DNA from: an uncultured Collinsella sp. | Lineage (GTDB): Bacteria; Actinomycetota; Coriobacteriia; Coriobacteriales; Coriobacteriaceae | Reading direction: 5' to 3' | NCBI GenBank assembly: GCA_902491395.1 | Contig: CABUHO010000012.1 | Location: 1 to 64,000 of the forward strand | Length of the DNA stretch: 64,000 bases | In this document: positions 6,092-13,791 of the stretch, piece by piece | How the letters are laid out: every line of letters starts with the position of its first letter | How positions within the stretch are numbered: position 1 is the first letter of the stretch | Notes under the pieces: generated by a model | Seen by the model: only the letters and a program-made list of their open reading frames with translations | What the model was told of the DNA's origin: nothing | Databases searched by the model: none | Position numbers and translations under genes: made by a program

Positions 6092-8632
6092 CTACCCTTG
6101 TTCCTTAGCTATGAATGTTTCAACTCTGGTACCAAGAATCTGCTCGGGGCGAAGGTTGTGCTGGTTGATTAGCGTCTCACATTGCGCCAATCGACTTCTC
6201 TCATTAAGCGTTCCGCAGCTTAGAATCGCAATCAATTGACCGATTGATTTTACAAGCTCGTTAAGCTTATTAAGTGTAAGCACTAATGCTGATTCTGCAC
6301 TTGCATTCTTGTATGCCAAATTATTTGGATGAACAGATATTGCATAGCATTCCATTTTTGGATATCGAGCCCGTAACCACTCTTTTGCGACCTGAAGCTG
6401 TCCATGCTCTTGTTTCGTGAGCGGATTATCCGGAAGTTTTTCGTTTTTTGCTTCAAAGGCAAAAGCAATAGGCTCTTCTTCAAAAACCCAGACAACATCG
6501 GGCCCGTCACCGTTATTGTCGTAACGTTTCGAGCTGGCACCGAGGTATTTCCCCAGCAACTCAAGTTTTGATTCGAATTCTTTTGAATGGCATTGCTCCG
6601 ATAAGGATTTCAGGTCTGTGTCGAATTTCGTCGACACATCGCTACTCTTTCGTGTTTGGTACGAAATAAATTCAGCAATCTTTTTTGCTTGCAAGCTAGC
6701 ATCAGAGTCTGAGCTGGAGAATATGGGCTTAGCAAGTGAACGGTTGAGCCCGCTTGCGCGAGTTTGTAGCTTTCTGGAAGTCTCTACATCGTCATCCGAA
6801 TAGGCGATTTGAGCTGCCAGGCGGAGAACAAGCCCCTTTATTGAATTGTCTATATTTTCACCATTCGTAAATTGTTTTAGGAGTTCGACAGCTCGTCCAC
6901 TCCTACCTTTGCGCCATTCGTTTAGCGCTTTTCTTTCACATAGAGCAAAATCTTCGAGCATGCTGTCATCAATAGAATCAAAATCGTTGACCTTGTCTGC
7001 TACATAGGCGGACAAATAGGATGCAAAATCGGGGTCGTCATTGACTCCCTGATCGATAACCTCAACGAAGTCTTTTGCTGACTTTACTTCGTTCATAATG
7101 CCTTGCCCGCATTCGATTTGGGCTCTTGTTGTAGGGGTCAAGAACACAGCATGGCGGTTGTCTTTAATCCACTCGCATAGATCGGATCCTGTTAATGCGA
7201 CGACGCAGTAGTCACCTGAGCCCCTCGTGCCTCTACCTATTGCCTGTTCAATGTTTTGAGCAATTGATCGGGCATAGACTTTGCTATGAGCTAGGATTTT
7301 CGACATCAGTTTATGATGATCAGACATCCCTTTGGGGATGCCCGAAACGACAAGTAGGCGGCATGCATCGCCCGGCAGATCGATGCCGTTATATCGATTT
7401 GCAAATACAATTGGCACGTCAAGCTTGTTTTCCCTTAGATCGCTTACCGCCTGAGCAACATCGCTTCCTTTTACACTTACGATTCCCAATTGCTCCCATT
7501 GCTTCGCGCCTGCAAAACTCGGCTCGAGGACTACAACACCTTTTTTGTCTTTAGCGAGAGCGATCATTTTTTCGACGAGCGCGACTCGTAGCTGCTCCTT
7601 TGTCCCAACTTCTAGAATCATCCTGCGCCCTACTCCGGCAAGGGTTTTGGGAGAGATAATATTAATCTCATCTTTCTTGCACCCGAAAGATCTCACGATC
7701 GCACTCTCATCAGCGAATGTCGCAGACATGTACACCCTTCTAGGCGATTCTTCGAATGTCGGAAACTTCTCTACAAGGGGAAGAATTGGGGTAATTGAGA
7801 ATCTGACGCGACTCAGCGTTGCAAGACAGTACTTGAGATCGTCTTTGATGAGATCCCAGCCGAAGTTTATAGAGTTTGCCGTAGGCGTGTCTTCTTCATT
7901 TGACGCTGCGAAATCAGAAATGATTCGGGCGACCTTCTGTCGATGCTTATCCCACGCCCAGAATGGGACTTCTAGCACCTCTTCGCCAGCCGTGCGAGTC
8001 CCAGAAACGAAATCGTCGAAAGTTGACACCCTATCGATATCATCAAAGCTTGAACGAAAGAGCGTCGTAACTTCTTGATATAAGCTAGGCGAATCCGATG
8101 CATTTATCTCCACCGTGAATGCGCTTCGAACCGAGTCAAAAGATGAGTGCGCATCATCTATGACGATTACTGAAACTTCCTCCGCTTCGGGTTCTCCCTC
8201 CAAGCCAAAGGAAGACTTGCCGTTAAAGAGGGCTTGATAATGGGCAACGAGAATCGTTGAGCCATTTCTGAAATCTGCGGTAAGAGATTTTCTTCCTTTA
8301 TATTCGGAAGCGGGTATTCCAAGTGTCCTCGCCTGTTCGCACACTTGATGAACAAGCTGTTTGTTGTCAACAAGATACAATGCCCCACGTTTTAGCTCTC
8401 GTGCACTGGAGAGGGCAATCAGCAGTCCTATAAGGGTTTTGCCACCTCCCGTGTTTAGCTTGATTACAGTGTCTTTCTTATTTCTGTTACTAAACCATGC
8501 ATCAAGTACCTCGGCCTGGCTGCTATGTAAATCATCAAAGGATTGGGGTTTCGGCAACCTGTCGAAAATCTCATCAGGCTTGATTCGCAGCGTGGGGTTC
8601 TGCGATGCTGCCATCTTTTTAAAATCAACCAT
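6092..8632 (-). CDS. DEAD/DEAH-type helicase with C-terminal PD-(D/E)XK nuclease-like domain
   Basis: The 846-residue protein begins with a superfamily 2 helicase core. Walker A is NTGGGKT (Lys65), and the Walker B-like DDAH box is at 159-162. Helicase motifs V and VI near VFANRYNGIDLPGD and QAIGRGTRG resemble DinG/Rad3-style enzymes. The C-terminal part contains GPD (Pro711-Asp712) followed by FEAKNEK (Glu727, Lys729), the spacing expected of a PD-(D/E)XK nuclease core. AAGGA precedes the ATG. The combination suggests an ATP-driven enzyme that opens and cuts foreign nucleic acid, as in several phage-defence systems; that role is inferred from domains and from the neighbouring protease-ATPase module. 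The codons are AT-rich. No methyltransferase partner is seen, so a classical restriction system is unlikely. Confidence 0.8.
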   Translation of the reverse strand: MVDFKKMAASQNPTLRIKPDEIFDRLPKPQSFDDLHSSQAEVLDAWFSNRNKKDTVIKLNTGGGKTLIGLLIALSSARELKRGALYLVDNKQLVHQVCEQARTLGIPASEYKGRKSLTADFRNGSTILVAHYQALFNGKSSFGLEGEPEAEEVSVIVIDDAHSSFDSVRSAFTVEINASDSPSLYQEVTTLFRSSFDDIDRVSTFDDFVSGTRTAGEEVLEVPFWAWDKHRQKVARIISDFAASNEEDTPTANSINFGWDLIKDDLKYCLATLSRVRFSITPILPLVEKFPTFEESPRRVYMSATFADESAIVRSFGCKKDEINIISPKTLAGVGRRMILEVGTKEQLRVALVEKMIALAKDKKGVVVLEPSFAGAKQWEQLGIVSVKGSDVAQAVSDLRENKLDVPIVFANRYNGIDLPGDACRLLVVSGIPKGMSDHHKLMSKILAHSKVYARSIAQNIEQAIGRGTRGSGDYCVVALTGSDLCEWIKDNRHAVFLTPTTRAQIECGQGIMNEVKSAKDFVEVIDQGVNDDPDFASYLSAYVADKVNDFDSIDDSMLEDFALCERKALNEWRKGRSGRAVELLKQFTNGENIDNSIKGLVLRLAAQIAYSDDDVETSRKLQTRASGLNRSLAKPIFSSSDSDASLQAKKIAEFISYQTRKSSDVSTKFDTDLKSLSEQCHSKEFESKLELLGKYLGASSKRYDNNGDGPDVVWVFEEEPIAFAFEAKNEKLPDNPLTKQEHGQLQVAKEWLRARYPKMECYAISVHPNNLAYKNASAESALVLTLNKLNELVKSIGQLIAILSCGTLNERSRLAQCETLINQHNLRPEQILGTRVETFIAKEQG

Positions 8633-8803
8633 CTAATAGTCCTTAGCTATGCTGTTCGACGTTGCAAACTAGATGTTACCTGCTTTTACCATTGCCGTCC
8701 TCTTGGGACGCCGCACGTTACCAATGGTAAGGATGCTCGTAAGAGGGTACTGGGGCGACAACCCCGATGCCCTCCTGATGCATAGTGTTGCTGTAGTCAG
8801 TGG

Positions 8804-11044
8804 TTACTCAAACTCCACCTCAACCTGGCTGTGCTCGTAAATTTTGAGCTCGTTGTCAATTTCGACTCGTTCGACTATCCAGCCAATGGCGGAACACTGT
8901 CGCATGAATGTATCAAATCGGTTTTCGCCTTTTAGATTGTGGATGGTGACCACTACGCCAAAACGTTGCGGATCATGAGAACCTTTTTGATATCTCGACG
9001 ACTTGCGAATCATCATGCCCCACATTGGGTTGGCATACACTTTTTTGGGCTTGCTGCGGCTGGTTAGCGGTTCCGATATATGCTTGACATTGTCCCATTT
9101 GCGCAGCTTTTTTCGAGCCTTCTCCTCATCGGTTGTGCAGTCTTCCTCGCCTTGGTTGTTGGGCTGCAGCGACTTGATGCGCCCGCCGTTTCCGATTCGC
9201 CCAAAATGTAAGTCGAGCTCGGTATCCGCATAGTCGACTCCTTGGTTTCTGTTGCATTTGGGGAAGTAACACAGGGTCGCTCTCGCTACAGACGGGTAAG
9301 CTGTACCCGAAATAGGGATAGGAAAGTTGAAGTTGTAATTCTCGCGTTCAGTCGCCACGCCGCTGAGCATGAATCTAATTTCATCGTTACTGGTTTCGAG
9401 TATTTTTTCAATTTGGACAGGAACGATGCCGTAGCCGAGTCGATTCATATCTTCAGGGTTTGTCCACGCACATGCTGCATCGATTAGCAGGGCCTTGGCA
9501 AGTTCACAGCTTAGGTGCATTTTATAAATGAGGTAGGCAGCTTTCCTTGCAATTAGCGGAGCTGCAAAAGAGGTGCCGACAGCCGGATAGGCCCCGGTTC
9601 CGCAGCAGGCGGTGATAGGGTCGTTGCTTTCCCCTCCGTAGTAGGCAAGATCCGGTTTGTGGTGAAAACTCAAGACTGGTCCTCTTCTTGTGTAGGACGC
9701 CGGCTCGTTGTTTCTATTGACGGCGTTGACAACGAGGGCATTAATGGAGTCCGCTGGGGAGCCAAGATACGTGGGCTTTCCGTTTTCCTGGTTGGTGCCG
9801 GCAACAACGAAGAGGACATCGTATTTCTGCTGCAGTTTGTCTAGCAGGGCCGCTTCGGGGGAAATGGAGTTTCGAGATACCTCCTCCATTGATCCTAAGG
9901 AGATGTTCCAAACTTTGATGTCTTGGTTCTCGGCAACGATGCGCTCAATGTGTTTCATTACCGCGAACGAACTGAATTTACCTGCGGTTGCAACTCCAAA
10001 ATGTCGAACTTGAAAGTGGCCACAATGGTCATCCAGCGATGGATTTTGGGCTTGAACGTCAACAATCAATGAGCTAACGCATGTGCCATGTCGATAGTCG
10101 CTCGAAGTGGGATGTATGTCTTTGGGTAAGCAGCTTATGTAGTCGACCCAATTGCTGAAGTACGGTGGGTATTTCTCCTCAAATGGAGTGTCGATTACGC
10201 CGATGATGGGCTCATCGGTGGGATATTCGGGGAGGCTGCTGATGGCAGGGGAGGCCGAGCCTCCGTCATTCATGGGAGTGTAGGAAGACAGATCGATGAC
10301 CGACATAGCTACAAGGTAAGGGGCGCGCTCGAGCAGCGTTCGATATTCTGTTTCGGTTAACAGAACGCTGTTTTCCAAGAGGTTTGCAGGGGATACGTCA
10401 ATGTGAAGCTCCTCAAATAGATCCTGCGGGTCCCTCTCCGTTTCAAATAGCGTAACGATTGCGTTTTCGTCGGTAGCCGCCGGCGGCTTGTCTATTCTAA
10501 ATTCATTGACGTAGTAGGAATCGCGTATGAGTTGCGCAAAGCCCGAACGGGTGAGTGTGTGTGAAATGGCCGGATTCCATTTTTGCTTGAGCTTATCATT
10601 TTTAACCAGATCGACCATCTTATCTGCGTTCATCAATCCATCAAAATGATCGACTACGATTCGCTCGCACTCACGCAGCTTGCTAATAGTTGATCGGATG
10701 GTCGACTCGGGAACGTAATGAGTCATCAGGTGCCTTGGGTGGTTCCCGTTAAAATCGAGATAGCGGGCGCCGCGGATAGACAATTCTGGTTCGCTGTCTT
10801 TTCCGCCGTTCAGCATCTCTCTTATTCGATTGCTCTTGGCGACAATTTGACGGTATTCAACGGAGACCAAGATGTCTTCGATTATGGCGTCTTTGGGCCA
10901 TTTGCTCAGAACGGTTTCGAGGCTCTTGCGAATGTGCGAAATCTTCTCTGCAGTGACCGTTCCTTTAGCGGGAAGCGTTGCGGGGCCCGGTCGCGAGCCT
11001 CTTGCTGTTTGAAAATCGCCAGTGAGCCTGATTAAGCTGTTCAT
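8804..11044 (-). CDS. Subtilisin-like (S8) serine protease of a two-gene AAA/protease module
   Basis: The protein has 746 residues. A helical N-terminal region (1-275) precedes a subtilase domain whose triad is visible: Asp285 (IGVIDTPF), His319 (DYRHGTC) and Ser492 (GTSFAAP). The likely oxyanion Asn is Asn418 (VAGTNQ). A C-terminal beta-rich domain of about 200 residues follows. No signal peptide is present, so the enzyme acts in the cytoplasm, unlike most subtilases. The start codon lies 3 bases beyond the stop of the upstream AAA+ gene, and its AAAGGAG site lies inside that gene's end, so the two are translationally coupled. Pairs of this kind are known from bacterial accessory regions. 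The ATPase probably feeds or gates the protease. The substrate is unknown. Confidence 0.85.
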   Translation of the reverse strand: MNSLIRLTGDFQTARGSRPGPATLPAKGTVTAEKISHIRKSLETVLSKWPKDAIIEDILVSVEYRQIVAKSNRIREMLNGGKDSEPELSIRGARYLDFNGNHPRHLMTHYVPESTIRSTISKLRECERIVVDHFDGLMNADKMVDLVKNDKLKQKWNPAISHTLTRSGFAQLIRDSYYVNEFRIDKPPAATDENAIVTLFETERDPQDLFEELHIDVSPANLLENSVLLTETEYRTLLERAPYLVAMSVIDLSSYTPMNDGGSASPAISSLPEYPTDEPIIGVIDTPFEEKYPPYFSNWVDYISCLPKDIHPTSSDYRHGTCVSSLIVDVQAQNPSLDDHCGHFQVRHFGVATAGKFSSFAVMKHIERIVAENQDIKVWNISLGSMEEVSRNSISPEAALLDKLQQKYDVLFVVAGTNQENGKPTYLGSPADSINALVVNAVNRNNEPASYTRRGPVLSFHHKPDLAYYGGESNDPITACCGTGAYPAVGTSFAAPLIARKAAYLIYKMHLSCELAKALLIDAACAWTNPEDMNRLGYGIVPVQIEKILETSNDEIRFMLSGVATERENYNFNFPIPISGTAYPSVARATLCYFPKCNRNQGVDYADTELDLHFGRIGNGGRIKSLQPNNQGEEDCTTDEEKARKKLRKWDNVKHISEPLTSRSKPKKVYANPMWGMMIRKSSRYQKGSHDPQRFGVVVTIHNLKGENRFDTFMRQCSAIGWIVERVEIDNELKIYEHSQVEVEFE

Positions 11045-11047
11045 GAG

Positions 11048-12079
11048 CTACTCCTTTAGGGTTCGCGCAATGGTGCTTCGTGAAATGCCTGTCAAAACTT
11101 CCATTTCTCTTAAAGTGAAACCTTGAGTTTTAAGCAGCTCGAGTGAATCAGGCTCATATCCATGTAAACGCTGATATAGCTTGCGGAGATAGTCGTTTGG
11201 ATTAAGAGGATCACTAAACGCGACGGAGGTCTTAATGAGGTTTTTGAGTGTGCCGGGCCAGGGCAGATCCGGGCAACTCTGCAGCACCTTTTTTAGGGTC
11301 CGAGAGTCGTTTTTGATTGTCTGATTGTTTTTGGTCAGATTCTTTGCGATTGATTCGCCGATATCAACGAGATCGTCATGGGTGTATCTATTAAAGTCAA
11401 TCTGTACATCGAAGCGCCTGGCGAGTGCCGGGTCTAGTTTGTCGTAAAGGTTCGTTGTTGCGATTATGGCGGATCGCGTGTTCAGCTTGTCGAACTCTTT
11501 TAGGAGTGCACTTGTGGCTCGCCCCATCTCACGGACGTCGTTTTGGTTAATCCTGTCTAGGGCTATAGCATCGATTTCATCGAACAGGACAATGGCGCCG
11601 TCGCCGATATCGTGGATTTCTTGGAAGACCTTCGCGATATTCTTGGCCGTCTCTCCGAGTTTGCTATCGATGATTTGATTGAAATCAACGGCATATAACT
11701 GGTAGCCAAGTATTCTGGCTATCTGTTTTGTAGCTTCGGTTTTGCCGGTTCCCGATGCGCCGTAAAAGAGGACAGTGTTGATGTCCACATCTTTAGATAG
11801 AGCATTGAGCAGCCCTTGGATATCGTTAGCGATGGCCTGGGGAAGGGGTAGCGAGGTGTTGTTGCTGATTACCTTTTCCAGGAAGTCGTATTTCTGCTCA
11901 GTGACTTCTTGCGGTACAAATGTGCGCGTTCTGGCAATGAGGGCCATGATGTAACTTGCAAGCTCGGACTGTCCAGACGTCTCAAAATCTTTCGCGATAA
12001 TAGTGGCTGCGTTGTTGAAGGCGAGATCGTCGTGTTCCGAATGCGCTCGGATTAAGTCGATGATGTCTGATCTCTTCAT
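11048..12079 (-). CDS. AAA+ ATPase with C-terminal helix-turn-helix, partner of S8 protease
   Basis: The 343-residue protein has a classic AAA+ core: Walker A GASGTGKT (107-114), Walker B VLFDEID (164-170), sensor 1 ATTN (207-210) and arginine-finger-like ARRFD (220-224). The C-terminus (about 322-343, LREMEVLTGISRSTIARTL) looks like a helix-turn-helix. ATG 12079 is chosen because GAGGAGAGGAG lies directly upstream; an in-frame ATG at 12130 falls inside the promoter and is rejected. It is the first gene of a coupled pair with the subtilase. The likely role is an ATP-driven switch or unfoldase for the protease. The helix-turn-helix also makes it a candidate autoregulator of its own promoter, which carries two repeated boxes. 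Confidence 0.85.
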   Translation of the reverse strand: MKRSDIIDLIRAHSEHDDLAFNNAATIIAKDFETSGQSELASYIMALIARTRTFVPQEVTEQKYDFLEKVISNNTSLPLPQAIANDIQGLLNALSKDVDINTVLFYGASGTGKTEATKQIARILGYQLYAVDFNQIIDSKLGETAKNIAKVFQEIHDIGDGAIVLFDEIDAIALDRINQNDVREMGRATSALLKEFDKLNTRSAIIATTNLYDKLDPALARRFDVQIDFNRYTHDDLVDIGESIAKNLTKNNQTIKNDSRTLKKVLQSCPDLPWPGTLKNLIKTSVAFSDPLNPNDYLRKLYQRLHGYEPDSLELLKTQGFTLREMEVLTGISRSTIARTLKE

Positions 12080-12101
12080 GTGCGCTCCTCTCCTCGCTGT
12101 T

Positions 12102-12130
12102 ATTATATGAGACAGCATGAGACAAAGCAA
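12102..12130 (-). promoter_or_regulatory. Sigma-A type promoter with tandem repeat operator for AAA/S8 module
   Basis: Read on the minus strand, TTGCTT (12125-12130) and TATAAT (12102-12107) are separated by exactly 17 bases. The spacer is filled by two direct repeats of TGTCTCAT (plus strand ATGAGACA at 12107-12114 and 12117-12124), exactly 10 bases apart, that is, one helical turn on the same DNA face. A dimeric or cooperative repressor bound there would block RNA polymerase. Confidence 0.75.
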
Positions 12131-12212
12131 GAATTATTTGGACAGTGAAGCAATGAAGTATGTTATGATTGGGCTGTCAAGATTCAAACTGTTATAGATT
12201 GGAGGTGAGATT

Positions 12213-12341
12213 ATGGCTACCCATCATGGAGGAAAGGTTGGCGCTGCTGCCAAGACACTCGCGAGCTCCTCGACGAGTAAAGCCGCGAAGTCCGCGGCTG
12301 CGAAGACGCTGGTCAAACACCAGATTGCTAAGCATCGCTAG
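12213..12341 (+). CDS. 42-residue Ala/Lys-rich basic peptide
   Basis: A short open frame begins with ATG behind GGAGGTGAG (12201-12209) and ends in TAG. The peptide is rich in Ala, Lys, Ser and His (it starts MATHHGGKVGAAAKTLASS) with net strong positive charge. It has histone-tail-like composition, with repeated AAKT/KAAK units and no hydrophobic segment. It is transcribed away from the AAA/S8 module and is followed 43 bases later by another tiny basic gene with an equally good ribosome site. Function is unknown. Candidates are a nucleoid or RNA-binding peptide, a substrate of the protease, or a toxin-like peptide held in check by it. Two strong adjacent ribosome sites make chance unlikely. 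Confidence 0.55.
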   Translation: MATHHGGKVGAAAKTLASSSTSKAAKSAAAKTLVKHQIAKHR

Positions 12342-12384
12342 ACGGCGGGCAAGCGTAATGTAACAGTGAGGAGGTGATATATAT

Positions 12385-12495
12385 ATGGCTTCGAAGGCGA
12401 TTCGCGTAAAGATCCCGAAGTATCGAATTAGCTCAACAGGTGCGGTCAGGAAGATTGGGACGACAACGAAGACCGTAAAGGTAAAGATCCGCTAG
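12385..12495 (+). CDS. 36-residue Lys/Arg/Val-rich basic peptide
   Basis: This tiny open frame (ATG to TAG) sits 8 bases after GAGGAGGTGA (12368-12377). The peptide (beginning MASKAIRVKIPKYRISSTG) alternates basic and hydrophobic residues (IRVKI near the start, VKVKIR at the end), a pattern that favours an amphipathic beta strand. Net charge is about +11 to +12 with no acidic residue. Its stop codon overlaps the left arm of an inverted repeat, and a stable 12-bp hairpin follows 66 bases on, so the pair of mini-genes probably forms its own short transcript. No homologue is recognised. Composition alone would suit a nucleic-acid-binding or membrane-active peptide. Confidence 0.55.
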   Translation: MASKAIRVKIPKYRISSTGAVRKIGTTTKTVKVKIR

Positions 12496-12520
12496 GCCTT
12501 AGCGGCAACCAAAGCCTAGC
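12491..12520 (+). repeat. Inverted repeat at the end of the mini-peptide genes
   Basis: GCTAGGC (12491-12497) and GCCTAGC (12514-12520) are exact reverse complements separated by 16 bases. The left arm contains the stop codon of the preceding 36-residue peptide gene. No T-run follows, so it is not a standard terminator. Confidence 0.5.
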
Positions 12521-12560
12521 GTGATGTTGACATAGCGGGCCAACATCTAACATTTTATGG

Positions 12561-12605
12561 GGGTCCCCGGCGAGATTCAAGCGTCGGGGACCCGCGTTGT
12601 TATTT
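12561..12605 (+). terminator. Strong GC hairpin, probable transcript end
   Basis: Bases 12561-12572 pair with 12582-12593 over 12 pairs (one G-U), built on GGGTCCCCG/CGGGGACCC with a 9-base loop. The T-run after it is poor (TTGTTATTT), so it may be a stabilising 3' end rather than an efficient terminator. Confidence 0.55.
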
Positions 12606-12677
12606 GATGTCTTTCGACATATGTGCCGCCTCCGGTTCTTGTATGTCGTTTGGCGGCGCCAATAGATTGGACAGTTA

Positions 12678-13262
12678 ATGAACGAATTAGATATAGCGTC
12701 CCTTTGGATTAATTCGATGGCGGCCATAGCGACGGTTGTTGCATCGTGGGCGGCCCTAAGGGCCCTAGCGATTCAAACTTCTCCGGATATTATTATGTTC
12801 GTCCGGCCGGATGACGTCTCGCCCTCACAAGCGCGGCTCGTTATTAGAAATATCGGAGAAGCGCCTGCATACAATGTCACGTATCGACTGTCTCCTGACT
12901 TGTTTGTAAAAGATTCTTTCGAATACGAACATGCTTCTGTTGTGTTTGACAGGGGCTATGCCATTTTGCCTCCTAAGCAGGAGAGAAACATTCTCTTGGG
13001 AAGGTTCGAGGAGCTCGAAGGATTGTGGGGGCACTCCATTTTTGATGTATATGTCTCCTATTCAAAGAAATATGGGCGCAGACGCTTCTCGACTATCTGC
13101 CCAGTTGAGATCGGCTCATTTGAGAGCATGATTACAATTTCTCTTGAGACGGCATTTGAGAAGGATCAAAAGGCCGCCTATCGCGAAATTAGGCAGTTTG
13201 GTAAGCGCCTTCGCGGAATAGAAAAAGCGATTTGTTCATTGGGGAATCGTGACGAAGAGTAG
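12678..13262 (+). CDS. Single-pass membrane protein with beta-rich domain, unknown function
   Basis: The 194-residue protein has an N-terminal hydrophobic segment (about residues 12-32, rich in Ala, Val and Ile) and then a domain of strand-like repeats. RLVIRNIGEAPAYNVTYRL is typical of Ig-like or N-terminal adhesion folds. A charged helical tail with Lys and Arg ends it. The layout, with anchor, 'IRN.G.APAYNV', 'ILPPK' turn and 'VYVSY' strand, closely parallels the gene at 2562 (IRNDSDLPVYEV, LIPPGLHSV, IAFVCAK), though overall identity is low. The start has only a weak ribosome site (GGACAG). It marks the right end of the AT-rich island. Function is unknown; membrane-anchored proteins of this sort often accompany phage-defence genes. 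Confidence 0.65.
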   Translation: MNELDIASLWINSMAAIATVVASWAALRALAIQTSPDIIMFVRPDDVSPSQARLVIRNIGEAPAYNVTYRLSPDLFVKDSFEYEHASVVFDRGYAILPPKQERNILLGRFEELEGLWGHSIFDVYVSYSKKYGRRRFSTICPVEIGSFESMITISLETAFEKDQKAAYREIRQFGKRLRGIEKAICSLGNRDEE

Positions 13263-13791
13263 GGCTGCGCATGTGCCTTTTGGCGCGCATGAAACACTAC
13301 CCGTCTAAAATATATGAATGCCGCTCTTGCCAATATCTGTAACGGCACCGATGTCCCCACGCGTTCATTGTTTTCAGCGGTACAGTCGCCGTGTGCTCTA
13401 TGTGAAACGGAGACAATGAAGGGTCTTTGTTCGGTTTCCGGCAACGGCCCTTTGACGTATTCACGACTACTGGATGTTGTCGTGTTTTCGCTTTGGGGCA
13501 GTGGGCTTTATCGCCGTTGTCGTAAGTGCGGGGAAAATTGAAACTCGCCGAACGCAACTCGATTTATAGCAACAAAACCGCAGGTCGCGGAAGTCTAAAA
13601 CGGGGGTTTGGTCGGCAGATATCGGATTTTCACCTCACTTCCGGATTGGGTGCTCATTTAGCACTCTCGATGTCCCCACATCCTCTAAAAAAGTTCTTAA
13701 AACAGCCTTAAAGGCGTTCCAGCTCGCGTTGACAGCGTAAAATACGCATGTTTGACTATGACTAAAGTGGATTTTAGAGGAAGGGTGCGCT
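13263..13791 (+). promoter_or_regulatory. Long leader/promoter region before the Pel operon
   Basis: No convincing gene is seen in these 529 bases. Close to the Pel start is TTGACA at 13729-13734, followed by a perfect inverted repeat GCGTAaaaTACGC (13735-13747), and then TTGACTATGACTAAAG. TTGACA would suit a -35 box, but no good -10 lies at 17 bases; the inverted repeat is a candidate operator. A second repeat, GTGCTcatttAGCAC, is at 13650-13664. Short open frames here lack ribosome sites. Confidence 0.35.

Noticed and set aside
13314..13541. 75-residue frame with CxxC-like pairs upstream of the Pel operon
   Set aside because: It has no ribosome site, unusual composition for the neighbourhood, and overlaps an equally open frame on the other strand.
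13658..13666. TTAGCACTC, identical to the left half of a CIRCE heat-shock operator
   Set aside because: The right half GAGTGCTAA is absent, and the downstream gene is not a chaperone.
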